Virus record (IMG/VR): IMGVR_UViG_3300040751_001712
Span: 1-64,000 of that record
DNA: 64,000 nucleotides
Direction: 5' to 3' (one strand)
DNA from: a virus
This document shows, piece by piece, positions 8,875 through 16,256 of this stretch (within the stretch, counting starts at the first letter, position 1; each line of letters begins with the position of its first letter). Both the position numbers and the translations under genes were made by a program. The notes under the pieces were generated by a model. That model was given only the letters and a program-made list of their open reading frames with translations. It was not told the DNA's origin and did no database searches.

Positions 8875-10263
8875 ATGCCCGTCCCTACTTCTGGTGATTT
8901 TAAAATGTTTGATCCTAATGCTAATGATCCAGAGAGCATTGAAGGTGCTATTAATTCGCATGGTGGAGATACAAGTACATCAGATAGTTTTACAGACCTA
9001 ATTTCTGTTTCTGTTGCTTCTTATTATGATCCTGTATATGCAGGTACTATAAATACTCCTTCTACTGATGTATCTGCTTCTGAACAGTTTAGAAATTATC
9101 CTAATATATGCAAATGGGTAAGCTTATACAAGCTAAACAGTACTGACTGTACTTTGGATACCTCTATTCTTTATGTTGATTTTTCTGTTTGTTCTGGTAG
9201 TTTGAATCCCTATACTGTTGGAGATGTGTGGGGAGATGGTGCTTTTTGCTATGAGATACAGTCATTTGGCAGTCCTCCTGCCCCTAGATTCTTTTCTACA
9301 CCTACTAATATAGAGTTAGAGCCTATGACTCCATACGGTAGCTGTGAGGAGTGCTATGGTATAACTACAACTACTACGACAACATCTGCACCTACTACAA
9401 CTACTACGACTACCACCACAACTTGTACACCAGCAGGAACTCCTCTAGGCACGAGGAGCGAGTGTGTAGGTTTTGATGAGTATGTTTATAACGTATATGC
9501 TGACGGGAACTGTGGAACTTATGAAGTTTACTCATATACTATACCAAATAGTACTAATTGTGGGTATACTACCACTACTACTACTACAACTACTACGACA
9601 ACAATAGCGCCTTTCAAAATATACTACAGACTATTAAGATACTTCTCAGATTGTTCAAATGATATAATACTAAGACAAGGGTACAGATGGAATTACGAGA
9701 CACAGCCATCTATAAATGATTATGTGACTTTAGGAGATGGGTATTGCTACAGAATAACATCAGGAACTCCTGTAGGTACAGATCTAGGACAAATACAATC
9801 TACTTTCTATAGTGATTGCTTTACTTGTTACGGAATAACTACTACTACGACAACAGACGCACCTACAACTACTACAACTACTACGACTACTACGACAACA
9901 GACGCACCTACAACTACTACAACTACTACGACAACAGACGCACCTACAACTACTACAACTACTACGACTACTACGACTACAGCTGCACCTACAACTACGA
10001 CTACTACGACTACAGCTGCACCTACAACTTATAAGTACCTTATAGGAAGATGTACCTTGTTAGATCAGCAAAGAGTAGTAGAATCTACAGTGCTTCTAAC
10101 TCCTAGCCCGACAGGAGACGGATCTTCTGTTACAATCGTTGGAGGAGGTTCTCAATGCTGGGCAGTATTAAGCACAAGTACAGGCACTGCTACAGAAATA
10201 GTAGATCAGGTATTCAGTTCATGTGCTATTTGCGAAGGTGGAGGCGAAGGTGGAGGCACTTAA
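8875..10263 (+). CDS. Thr/Pro-tract, Cys-rich virion surface protein
   Basis: 462 residues with no signal peptide. Three Cys-containing beta modules are separated by pure Thr tracts. Module ends are similar: SCEECYGIT, DCFTCYGIT and SCAICEGGG. Thr tracts occur at residues about 163-184, 232-245 and 322-384. The longest is punctuated by DAP, DAP, DAP, AAP and AAP, giving a mucin- or extensin-like stretch. The N-terminus (MPVPTSGDFKMFD, then DPESIEGAINSHGG) resembles phage structural proteins that bind the particle. It directly follows the giant fibre and precedes two glycosyltransferases and a hydroxylase, so the tracts are plausible O-glycosylation targets. That target assignment is inference. 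No catalytic domain is seen. Confidence 0.75.
   Translation: MPVPTSGDFKMFDPNANDPESIEGAINSHGGDTSTSDSFTDLISVSVASYYDPVYAGTINTPSTDVSASEQFRNYPNICKWVSLYKLNSTDCTLDTSILYVDFSVCSGSLNPYTVGDVWGDGAFCYEIQSFGSPPAPRFFSTPTNIELEPMTPYGSCEECYGITTTTTTTSAPTTTTTTTTTTCTPAGTPLGTRSECVGFDEYVYNVYADGNCGTYEVYSYTIPNSTNCGYTTTTTTTTTTTTIAPFKIYYRLLRYFSDCSNDIILRQGYRWNYETQPSINDYVTLGDGYCYRITSGTPVGTDLGQIQSTFYSDCFTCYGITTTTTTDAPTTTTTTTTTTTTDAPTTTTTTTTTDAPTTTTTTTTTTTTAAPTTTTTTTTAAPTTYKYLIGRCTLLDQQRVVESTVLLTPSPTGDGSSVTIVGGGSQCWAVLSTSTGTATEIVDQVFSSCAICEGGGEGGGT
9838..10026 (+). repeat. ACN-codon microsatellite encoding Thr/Pro tract
   Basis: About 190 bases of act/aca/acg triplets interrupted by gac-gca-cct or gct-gca-cct (Asp-Ala-Pro or Ala-Ala-Pro). 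The block 'acagacgcacctacaact' recurs at spacings that differ by multiples of three. The tract length is therefore likely to vary by slippage or recombination without breaking the frame. Confidence 0.85.
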
Positions 10264-10278
10264 TTTAAAATAAAGATT

Positions 10279-11199
10279 ATGATCAGGTTTATAATGGCGC
10301 AGCCCGCAATAAAATACTACTCATGGCAAGTAGAAGTTTTATTGAATAATATGATAGAGATAGGGATAAACCTAAATTACGTTGATGTTGTATGTTATGT
10401 AGAAGATACTATACCTAAAGAATGGGATAAATTAAGACATGGTTATGCTGCAAGATTCTTCTTTTATAAAGATACTAGAGAGACCAAAAACTATATAAGC
10501 AGTATCAGGCCTAATATCTTAAAACAGCATTGGGAAAATCACCCGTATCTGGAAAACGAAGTGATTTTTTACCACGATTGCGACATAATCTTTACAAGAC
10601 CTCTTGATTTAGACAAGTACAAAAAGGACGATACCTGGTACGGTAGTGATACTAAATGGTACATAAGTTATGACTACATTATAGGAAAAGGAAATGATAT
10701 CTTTAACAAAATGATAGATATTATAGACATTGATCCAGACATTATTATAAAAAATAATGATAACAGTATAGGCGCACAATATATTATGAAGAATGTAGAC
10801 AGGGAGTATTGGGAAGATGTAGAAAAAGACTCCGAAAATCTGTTTGTAGAGGTAACAAGTTTAAACAGTGAAAAGAAAAAAAAGGATCCAGATTATCACG
10901 AGATACAAATATGGTGTGCAGATATGTGGGCAGTTTTATGGAACGCTTGGAAAAGAGGCTATATTACTAGATGTGATCCAGATTTAGATTTTAGTTGGGG
11001 GACATCAACAGAAGAAGACTATTATAAATACAATATAATGCATAATGCGGGGGTTACTGATGATAAAGGGGGTCTATTTTTTAAAGCAAAGTTTACAAAT
11101 AAATTTCCATACAATTTAAACTTGTCTATACGAAATAACACTGCGTCAAAAAAGTATTATGAGTGGGTGCAGAAAATAGAGAAAAAAACAGTTTTATAA
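10279..11199 (+). CDS. glycosyltransferase-like protein with DxD motif (GT-A type)
   Basis: 306 residues. Strand-turn VIFYHDCDIIFTRPLDL contains the D100-C-D102 motif expected to bind a metal and a nucleotide sugar in GT-A enzymes. Later segments, DFSWGTST and YNIMHNAGV, supply conserved polar residues and a His at the end of the fold. The overall pattern recalls the eukaryotic peptidyl-serine/hydroxyproline glycosyltransferase type more than bacterial cell-wall enzymes, but I hold that only loosely. It starts 15 bases after the Thr/Pro-tract protein, which makes that protein the natural candidate acceptor. The protein has no signal peptide, so it would act in the cytoplasm on newly made virion protein. 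Confidence 0.65.
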   Translation: MIRFIMAQPAIKYYSWQVEVLLNNMIEIGINLNYVDVVCYVEDTIPKEWDKLRHGYAARFFFYKDTRETKNYISSIRPNILKQHWENHPYLENEVIFYHDCDIIFTRPLDLDKYKKDDTWYGSDTKWYISYDYIIGKGNDIFNKMIDIIDIDPDIIIKNNDNSIGAQYIMKNVDREYWEDVEKDSENLFVEVTSLNSEKKKKDPDYHEIQIWCADMWAVLWNAWKRGYITRCDPDLDFSWGTSTEEDYYKYNIMHNAGVTDDKGGLFFKAKFTNKFPYNLNLSIRNNTASKKYYEWVQKIEKKTVL

Positions 11200-11231
11200 A
11201 ATATTAAGTAATATTATAGATATCTTTGTGG

Positions 11232-11867
11232 ATGTTAAAAAATATACATCAAATATGGTTAGGTAATAAAAGAATACCTAAACACATAAAAGAATATATG
11301 CAAGAAATAGAAAAAGAGCATAAAGAATACAATTACTTTTTTTGGAATGATAGTAATATACCTGATATGCCTAAAATTTTAAGATCAGTATTTGATTCTT
11401 TAGACCATCCTGCGATGAAAAGTGATTTACTAAGAGTGTACGTTCTTTATCTGCATGGCGGTATTTATTTAGATGTTGATTACAAATTATTAGCAAATAT
11501 AGATAATCTTAAGTTAGATAGTAAAGATGACTATATAGTATATCAGAAAAAATCCAAAGTAGAAGACTTTAATTCATGTCTCTATATTTCAAACAAGAAA
11601 GGTAAGTTTGTATCATATATGTTAAAAACAATTAATGAAAAAAAAATGTGGTTAGGACCTCATTGGTATGCAAAATGTATATATGATTATTTAGGGCTAG
11701 AGAAACATTGTGATTATAAAGATATTTTAAAAAAATGTGATGAAAATAATATAGGGTACATTGATTGGGACTATTTTGATAGTAACATTGCTAAACATAC
11801 TTTTATGGCATCATGGTATCCAGATTCATTTTGGAAGAAAAAGTTTGATGAAGATAGTTATGAGTAA
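11232..11867 (+). CDS. GT32-type glycosyltransferase
   Basis: 211 residues from ATG 11232 (TTG at 11226 would add two). It begins IHQIWLGNKRIPKHI and carries AMKSDLLRVYVLYLHGGIYL followed by DVD (D81-V-D83). This is the signature of the Gly_transf_sug/OCH1-like family (GT32), which uses nucleotide sugars with a metal held by the DxD motif. The conserved Ser-Asp-Leu-x-Arg helix and the Gly-Gly-x-Tyr-x-Asp-x-Asp turn are intact. A second enzyme immediately after the first glycosyltransferase suggests stepwise building of a short glycan. The acceptor cannot be read from the sequence. Confidence 0.88.
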   Translation: MLKNIHQIWLGNKRIPKHIKEYMQEIEKEHKEYNYFFWNDSNIPDMPKILRSVFDSLDHPAMKSDLLRVYVLYLHGGIYLDVDYKLLANIDNLKLDSKDDYIVYQKKSKVEDFNSCLYISNKKGKFVSYMLKTINEKKMWLGPHWYAKCIYDYLGLEKHCDYKDILKKCDENNIGYIDWDYFDSNIAKHTFMASWYPDSFWKKKFDEDSYE

Positions 11868-11906
11868 TTTTGCGAATAGTGTACTTTAATAAAATAAAAA
11901 CTATTT

Positions 11907-12497
11907 ATGGTAACATCTTATTTTTTTAAATCTAGACAAAGTAATTTTGGTAATTACTATTTTCTTAATGATGCCTTAACTAAGGACGAGATAGATAGCA
12001 TACTAACTTCTGTAGAGTATATACCCTCTCAAGACGCTATTATAGATGATAGCAGTAGAGAAACTAATATAAGAACCTCTATTATTAAATGGATACCAAA
12101 AAACCAGGATTGGGAATGGTTGTATTATAGATTATTTGATATAATGAATATTGCAAATAATTCTATGTGGAATTTAGATATAACCACTATGTTTGATATG
12201 ATACAGTATACTGAGTACTACGCTACAGAAAACGGGCATTATGATTGGCATATGGATGTAGGATCTGGGGAGGCTTCTTATAGGAAAATTTCTATTTCTG
12301 TACAAATATGCGAGGCAGATGATTTTGAGGGAGGTGACTTACAGATGTGGTTAGGCGGTACAAGTTTTTTAACTATGCCTAAAGGTATAGGAAATGCTGC
12401 TGTTTTCCCTAGTTTTTTTATGCATAGAGTATCTCCTATCACCAGAGGAGTTAGAAAAAGTTTGGTAATGTGGGCGGGAGGAACTCCTTATAGATAA
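11907..12497 (+). CDS. 2-oxoglutarate/Fe(II)-dependent hydroxylase (prolyl hydroxylase/PKHD type)
   Basis: 196 residues. The double-stranded beta-helix core shows HYDWHMDVG (iron ligands H115 and D117), then EGGDLQMW, then FPSFFMHRVSPITRGVRKS with the distal iron ligand H173 and the 2-oxoglutarate-binding R183. The arrangement matches PKHD-type/prolyl-4-hydroxylase enzymes, which hydroxylate Pro, Lys or other side chains using O2 and 2-oxoglutarate. T4-like cyanophages carry related genes of mostly unknown substrate. Here the gene closes a block of a Thr/Pro-rich protein and two glycosyltransferases, so hydroxylation of the Pro residues between the Thr tracts is an attractive but untested role. 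Confidence 0.88.
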   Translation: MVTSYFFKSRQSNFGNYYFLNDALTKDEIDSILTSVEYIPSQDAIIDDSSRETNIRTSIIKWIPKNQDWEWLYYRLFDIMNIANNSMWNLDITTMFDMIQYTEYYATENGHYDWHMDVGSGEASYRKISISVQICEADDFEGGDLQMWLGGTSFLTMPKGIGNAAVFPSFFMHRVSPITRGVRKSLVMWAGGTPYR

Positions 12498-12515
12498 TAA
12501 AACTTTTTTATGGTA

Positions 12516-12523
12516 TATTTATA
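12516..12523 (+). promoter_or_regulatory. putative late promoter, TATTTATAGTAAA
   Basis: TATTTATAGTAAA lies 29 bases before ATG 12553, in the gap between the hydroxylase and the head module, where a new transcription unit would be expected. Confidence 0.6.
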
Positions 12524-12552
12524 GTAAATATTTATTATAAAACAAAACTATA

Positions 12553-13170
12553 ATGAAAAGGAGACAACTTTCAGAAGCAGACTTAAAAAAATTAGGACAA
12601 AAGATAAACAGAGGTTTTGATTTTTTAAAGCAAGGGTTAGAAACTAAAGAATTAACTAAAGATAAAGTATTAGCATTATTGCAAGACTTACTCCATTCTT
12701 TATATAATACAGGTAAAATAACAAAGCAGCAGGTATTAAATATTACACGTGATTTACCTAGTCAAAAGCCGAGACCTAATCAGCAGCAGTCTATGGCTGA
12801 AAGAAAGTTTACGAATGAAGACGTTAGAGAATTATATGAATTGTTGACTATTTTAAAAGAGATAAGAGAAGAAGAAGAAAAAACTCCTGCTGAGGATCCA
12901 AAAGATGTTGAAGCTAAGGAAGAAGAGCCTAAAGAGGAAGAACCAAAAGAAGAGCCGAAAGATGAGGAACCAAAAGAAGAAGAGCCTGAGTCTAGCGAAT
13001 TAGTGTCTGCTTTGTTTAAAACTACTGCTGGTAAAAATTTTAAAAGATTAGTAGGTAATATTTCAAATCAAGAAGAAAAGGCTGAGGTTATTATTGACTT
13101 GATTAAGGAATTACCGAAGGCTGATAGTCAAACGTTAAGTAATAAGCTGAGAAGATATTTTTCTAATTAA
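12553..13170 (+). CDS. acidic Lys/Glu/Pro-rich protein, function unknown
   Basis: 205 residues. Residues about 1-75 look helical and basic (DLKKLGQKINRGFDFLKQGL). Residues about 110-150 are a low-complexity Glu/Lys/Pro linker of the type KEEEPKEEPKDEEP, and the end is a short helical domain. There is no recognised family. Its place just before terminase genes, behind a late-type promoter, suggests a virion or assembly role. The charged linker could be a flexible tether in an internal head or scaffold-like protein. Confidence 0.55.
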   Translation: MKRRQLSEADLKKLGQKINRGFDFLKQGLETKELTKDKVLALLQDLLHSLYNTGKITKQQVLNITRDLPSQKPRPNQQQSMAERKFTNEDVRELYELLTILKEIREEEEKTPAEDPKDVEAKEEEPKEEEPKEEPKDEEPKEEEPESSELVSALFKTTAGKNFKRLVGNISNQEEKAEVIIDLIKELPKADSQTLSNKLRRYFSN

Positions 13171-13183
13171 TTAAACATAACAT

Positions 13184-13810
13184 ATGTCTAAGTTACAGAA
13201 CATAAAAGCTGTCAAGGAGATGTTGGCAGGCACTCACCGTTTTCAAAGAAAAACAACGGTAGGATACGAAAAAAAACAAGATACTAAAACTAGAAAGGTA
13301 GGGGAGATATGGGAAGAGACTATGCCTAATGGAGATGTGGTAGAATGGGAGCAGAAACAGGGGTATAGAGTTAAGAGGAGAAAGATTACTAAAATACTGG
13401 ATAAAGTTCGGGAGGAGTTAAACACTTATCCTAACTGTTACGATAACTGTGAAAAAAAGAAAACAGCTAAATATACTATACATGATAAAAAGATAAGAGA
13501 CGTTCATGGTATGTGTTTAGATTGTTTAGCTAGGTATGAAACTTATCTTAAAGCTAATGGAGAGTTTAAGGAGTATGAGAGAAAGAGGCATTTAGAATCG
13601 GCTACATCTTTTTTTAAGGATGCAGAAGTAGAAAAAGAGATTATAAAAAAAGCACTAGAGTCTATAGAATACGTAGAGGAAGACGGAAGTAAAGAGGTCT
13701 GGAAATCAGAAAATAAACAAGCTCTATTAGAAAAGATAGATAGAGACTTTGAGAAGTTAAAAAATGACATATTAGGTCCTTTACAAAAAGAAGAAGATGC
13801 AAATAATTAA
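13184..13810 (+). CDS. hypothetical protein with possible zinc-binding cysteines
   Basis: 208 residues. Two Cys pairs, NCYDNCEKKK (about residue 85-90) and GMCLDCLARYE (about residue 110-115), are spaced like a zinc ribbon. The rest is strongly charged and helical, ending in an acidic coiled-coil-like segment. It lies three genes before large terminase, so the small terminase subunit or a packaging helper is possible. It does not match gp16 in any motif I can see, and I leave it unassigned. Its end overlaps the next gene by 14 bases. Confidence 0.55.
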   Translation: MSKLQNIKAVKEMLAGTHRFQRKTTVGYEKKQDTKTRKVGEIWEETMPNGDVVEWEQKQGYRVKRRKITKILDKVREELNTYPNCYDNCEKKKTAKYTIHDKKIRDVHGMCLDCLARYETYLKANGEFKEYERKRHLESATSFFKDAEVEKEIIKKALESIEYVEEDGSKEVWKSENKQALLEKIDRDFEKLKNDILGPLQKEEDANN

Positions 13811-14243
13811 CCAAGCACTGGAATTTATTAAACAGCCACAGTTCTATTATTATGCTGGCGGAGGTTTACTTATATTAATATTATTGTATTTATTATTTAA
13901 GAAAAAAAATACATCCAGTTCTGGAGGCATTGATAATCTTATAAAAAACTTTCTGTCTATAGTAATTGTGAGTGTTCTTACTTTGCAGATTTTTTTAGGT
14001 ACTAGGAAAAATGTTGCGGACAAGAAAGTAAAAAAAGATATAGACGATAATGATGATAAGAAAAAAGAACTAGATGATCTAAAAAATAATATAGAGAATG
14101 AGATACAAGATAAGAAAAAAAGTATAAAAGACATAGAAGAAGAGATAGAGAAAATACAGCAAGAAAAAAATAATATAAAAAAAGAAAGCGATAAGAATAC
14201 TAAATCTTTAAAAGATATCTCTAATAAACTAAAAAACTTATAA
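13797..14243 (+). CDS. membrane-anchored coiled-coil protein
   Basis: 148 residues. Two hydrophobic segments (about residues 19-34, YAGGGLLILILLYLLF, and 46-65, LIKNFLSIVIVSVLTLQIFL) are followed by an uninterrupted Lys/Glu/Asp/Ile coiled coil to the C-terminus. The start overlaps the previous gene and the stop overlaps the next gene (taatg), so the three are coupled. A membrane-anchored coiled coil next to a second coiled-coil, signal-peptide protein resembles the layout of a spanin pair used in host lysis. The topology is not the textbook one, so this is only a suggestion. Confidence 0.55.
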   Translation: MQIINQALEFIKQPQFYYYAGGGLLILILLYLLFKKKNTSSSGGIDNLIKNFLSIVIVSVLTLQIFLGTRKNVADKKVKKDIDDNDDKKKELDDLKNNIENEIQDKKKSIKDIEEEIEKIQQEKNNIKKESDKNTKSLKDISNKLKNL

Positions 14244-14647
14244 TGAAAAAGTTATATATTTTAATTACGTTTTTGCTTACAGTTTTTGTATCTTACGGCC
14301 AACAAGCAGACACTGTTTTTACTTCAGATCAACTTGTTAGAATTTATGAGTATATAGACTCTTTAGAAACTGAGGTAGAAATATTAAGTAGAAAAAATGA
14401 ACTTAATTTAAGATTGGCTGAGCAGTATAAGTATAATAATTCACAACTAAATGATTTAGTTGATTACAATGAGAGGTATATAGCAGTAAGAAATGCTCAA
14501 TACTCATTACTGGAGAAGAATATAGAATCGTATCAAGAATATATAAAAACAACTAAAAGACCTTTTTGGGATAAACCTATAGTATGGTTTGTAGTAGGAG
14601 CAGGTACTATATACTTTTCTTCTACTATTGTGGCAAATGTGAAATAG
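14243..14647 (+). CDS. exported coiled-coil protein with C-terminal membrane segment
   Basis: 134 residues. The N-terminus (KKLYILITFLLTVFVSYGQQ) is a signal peptide of the Bacteroidota type with probable cleavage around SYG-QQ. A coiled coil follows (residues about 40-100), then a C-terminal hydrophobic segment (KPIVWFVVGAGTIYFSS). It starts at the stop of the previous membrane coiled-coil gene and precedes terminase by four bases. It may form an envelope complex with its neighbour, either in lysis or in superinfection exclusion. No lipobox is present. Confidence 0.55.
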   Translation: MKKLYILITFLLTVFVSYGQQADTVFTSDQLVRIYEYIDSLETEVEILSRKNELNLRLAEQYKYNNSQLNDLVDYNERYIAVRNAQYSLLEKNIESYQEYIKTTKRPFWDKPIVWFVVGAGTIYFSSTIVANVK

Positions 14648-14651
14648 TTAT

Positions 14652-16220
14652 ATGGCTAAAAAGACCTTAAAACAGATAATAGCGGAAGAGTATAAAAGGT
14701 GTAGTATAGACCCTATACACTTCATGAAGAAGTATTGTAAGGTACAGCACCCTAAAAAAGGTAAAGTAAACTTTAATTTATACTCTTTCCAGGAACAGTG
14801 TTTATTCGACTTTGAGGAGAATAGATATGTTATAATAAATAAAGGAAGGCAGCTAGGATTATCCACTTTAACCGCTGGTTATGTTCTATATAAAATGCTC
14901 TTTAATTCTGATTTTAATGTTTTAGTAGTAGCTACAAAACAAGAGGTTGCAAAGAACTTAGTTACAAAAGTTCGGGTGATGCACGAAAATTTACCTATGT
15001 GGCTAAAGGGAGAAGCTATAGAAGATAATAAACTTTCTTTAAGGTTTAAGAATGGTTCTCAGGTAAAAGCTGTAGCAGCCTCTGTGGATGCAGGTCGTTC
15101 TGAAGCTTTGTCCTTATTAGTTATAGACGAAGCAGCGCATATTGACATTATAGATGACATTTGGGCAGCAGCACAATCTACACTGTCTACTGGTGGTAGT
15201 GCTATACTAATATCTTCTCCTAACGGTACTGGTAACTTATTCCATAAAAAATGGGTAGAAGCAGAGCAAGGTAAAGAATTTTTACCTATAAGACTTCCTT
15301 GGTATGTACATCCTGAGAGGGATAAAAGTTGGCGAGATGCTCAAGATGATCTATTAGGTCCTAAAATGGCAGCCCAAGAAAATGACTGCTCCTTTTTAAC
15401 TTCTGGACATTCAGTATTAGAAGGTACTTTAATTCAATGGTATAGGGATACTTATGAACAAGAACCTGTAGAGACAAGAGGTTTTGATGGCAACTATTGG
15501 ATATGGGAATATCCTTCATACAGTAAAACTTATATAGTGTCTGCTGATGTTGCTAGAGGTGATGGAGAAGATGAAAGTGCTTTTGTAGTTATTGATGTAG
15601 AAAATGTAACACAAGTAGCAGAGTATAAAGGTGCTATATCTACTAGGGATTATGGTAATATGTTAGTTGCAGTGGCTTCTGAATGGAATAATGCTTTACT
15701 TGTTATAGATAATAACGGTATTGGCTGGGATACCGTGCAAGTTGCTATAGACAGGAATTATGAAAACTTATTTTATCATTATAAGAATGACCCTTATGTC
15801 GATGCGGCTAAGCATCTTATAGGAGGTTATGATGTTCAGGATAAGTCTAAGATGACTCCTGGAGTTTCTATAAATATGAAAACTAGACCTGTTATGGTAT
15901 CTAAACTAGAAACTTATTTTAGAGAAAAACTGCCTATATGTAGGAGTAAGCGTTCTTTGGATGAGTTTGAAACTTTTATATGGAAGAATGGAAGAGCAGA
16001 GGCACAAAAAGGTTATAATGATGATTTGACAATGTCTTGGGCTATGGCCTTTTGGATAAGAGATACTGCTTTGAGATTAAGACAGCAGGGTATAGAGTTA
16101 CATAAGAAAACTTTGGATACTTTTACAAGAACCGTTTATACGCCAAACAATACAGGAAGACAGGAATATACTCAGAAACTTCCTAATAATGAAACAGAAG
16201 ATCTTAGGTGGCTTTTATAA
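14652..16220 (+). CDS. gp17: terminase large subunit (gp17-like)
   Basis: 522 residues. The packaging ATPase has a Walker A variant NKGRQLGLST (residues 63-72), Walker B LLVIDEAAH (Asp159/Glu160) and a coupling segment SSPNGTGN. The nuclease domain has three acidic sites: YIVSADVARGDGEDE (Asp299), LLVIDNNGIGW (Asp353) and GYNDDLTMS (Asp457/458), matching the RNase H-like fold that cuts concatemeric DNA. Length and motif order agree with T4 gp17. It pumps DNA into the prohead through the portal encoded next door. No gp16 homologue is evident immediately upstream. Confidence 0.95.
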   Translation: MAKKTLKQIIAEEYKRCSIDPIHFMKKYCKVQHPKKGKVNFNLYSFQEQCLFDFEENRYVIINKGRQLGLSTLTAGYVLYKMLFNSDFNVLVVATKQEVAKNLVTKVRVMHENLPMWLKGEAIEDNKLSLRFKNGSQVKAVAASVDAGRSEALSLLVIDEAAHIDIIDDIWAAAQSTLSTGGSAILISSPNGTGNLFHKKWVEAEQGKEFLPIRLPWYVHPERDKSWRDAQDDLLGPKMAAQENDCSFLTSGHSVLEGTLIQWYRDTYEQEPVETRGFDGNYWIWEYPSYSKTYIVSADVARGDGEDESAFVVIDVENVTQVAEYKGAISTRDYGNMLVAVASEWNNALLVIDNNGIGWDTVQVAIDRNYENLFYHYKNDPYVDAAKHLIGGYDVQDKSKMTPGVSINMKTRPVMVSKLETYFREKLPICRSKRSLDEFETFIWKNGRAEAQKGYNDDLTMSWAMAFWIRDTALRLRQQGIELHKKTLDTFTRTVYTPNNTGRQEYTQKLPNNETEDLRWLL

Positions 16221-16231
16221 TTAATATTACA

Positions 16232-16239
16232 TATTTATA
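16232..16239 (+). promoter_or_regulatory. putative late promoter, TATTTATAG
   Basis: TATTTATAG lies 17 bases before the portal ATG at 16257 in a 36-base gap. It matches the motif shared by other structural units but lacks the GTAAA extension. Confidence 0.55.
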
Positions 16240-16256
16240 GTTATACAATAAAATTT

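Noticed and set aside
9816-10034. Frame encoding a Tyr/Asn-rich repeat (YNYYNYYD)
   Set aside because: It is the out-of-frame reading of the Thr microsatellite. The Thr frame is part of a much longer gene.
11221-11228. TATCTTTG as a Bacteroidota-type promoter before the GT32 gene
   Set aside because: It ends three bases before the ATG, so transcription would start inside the gene.
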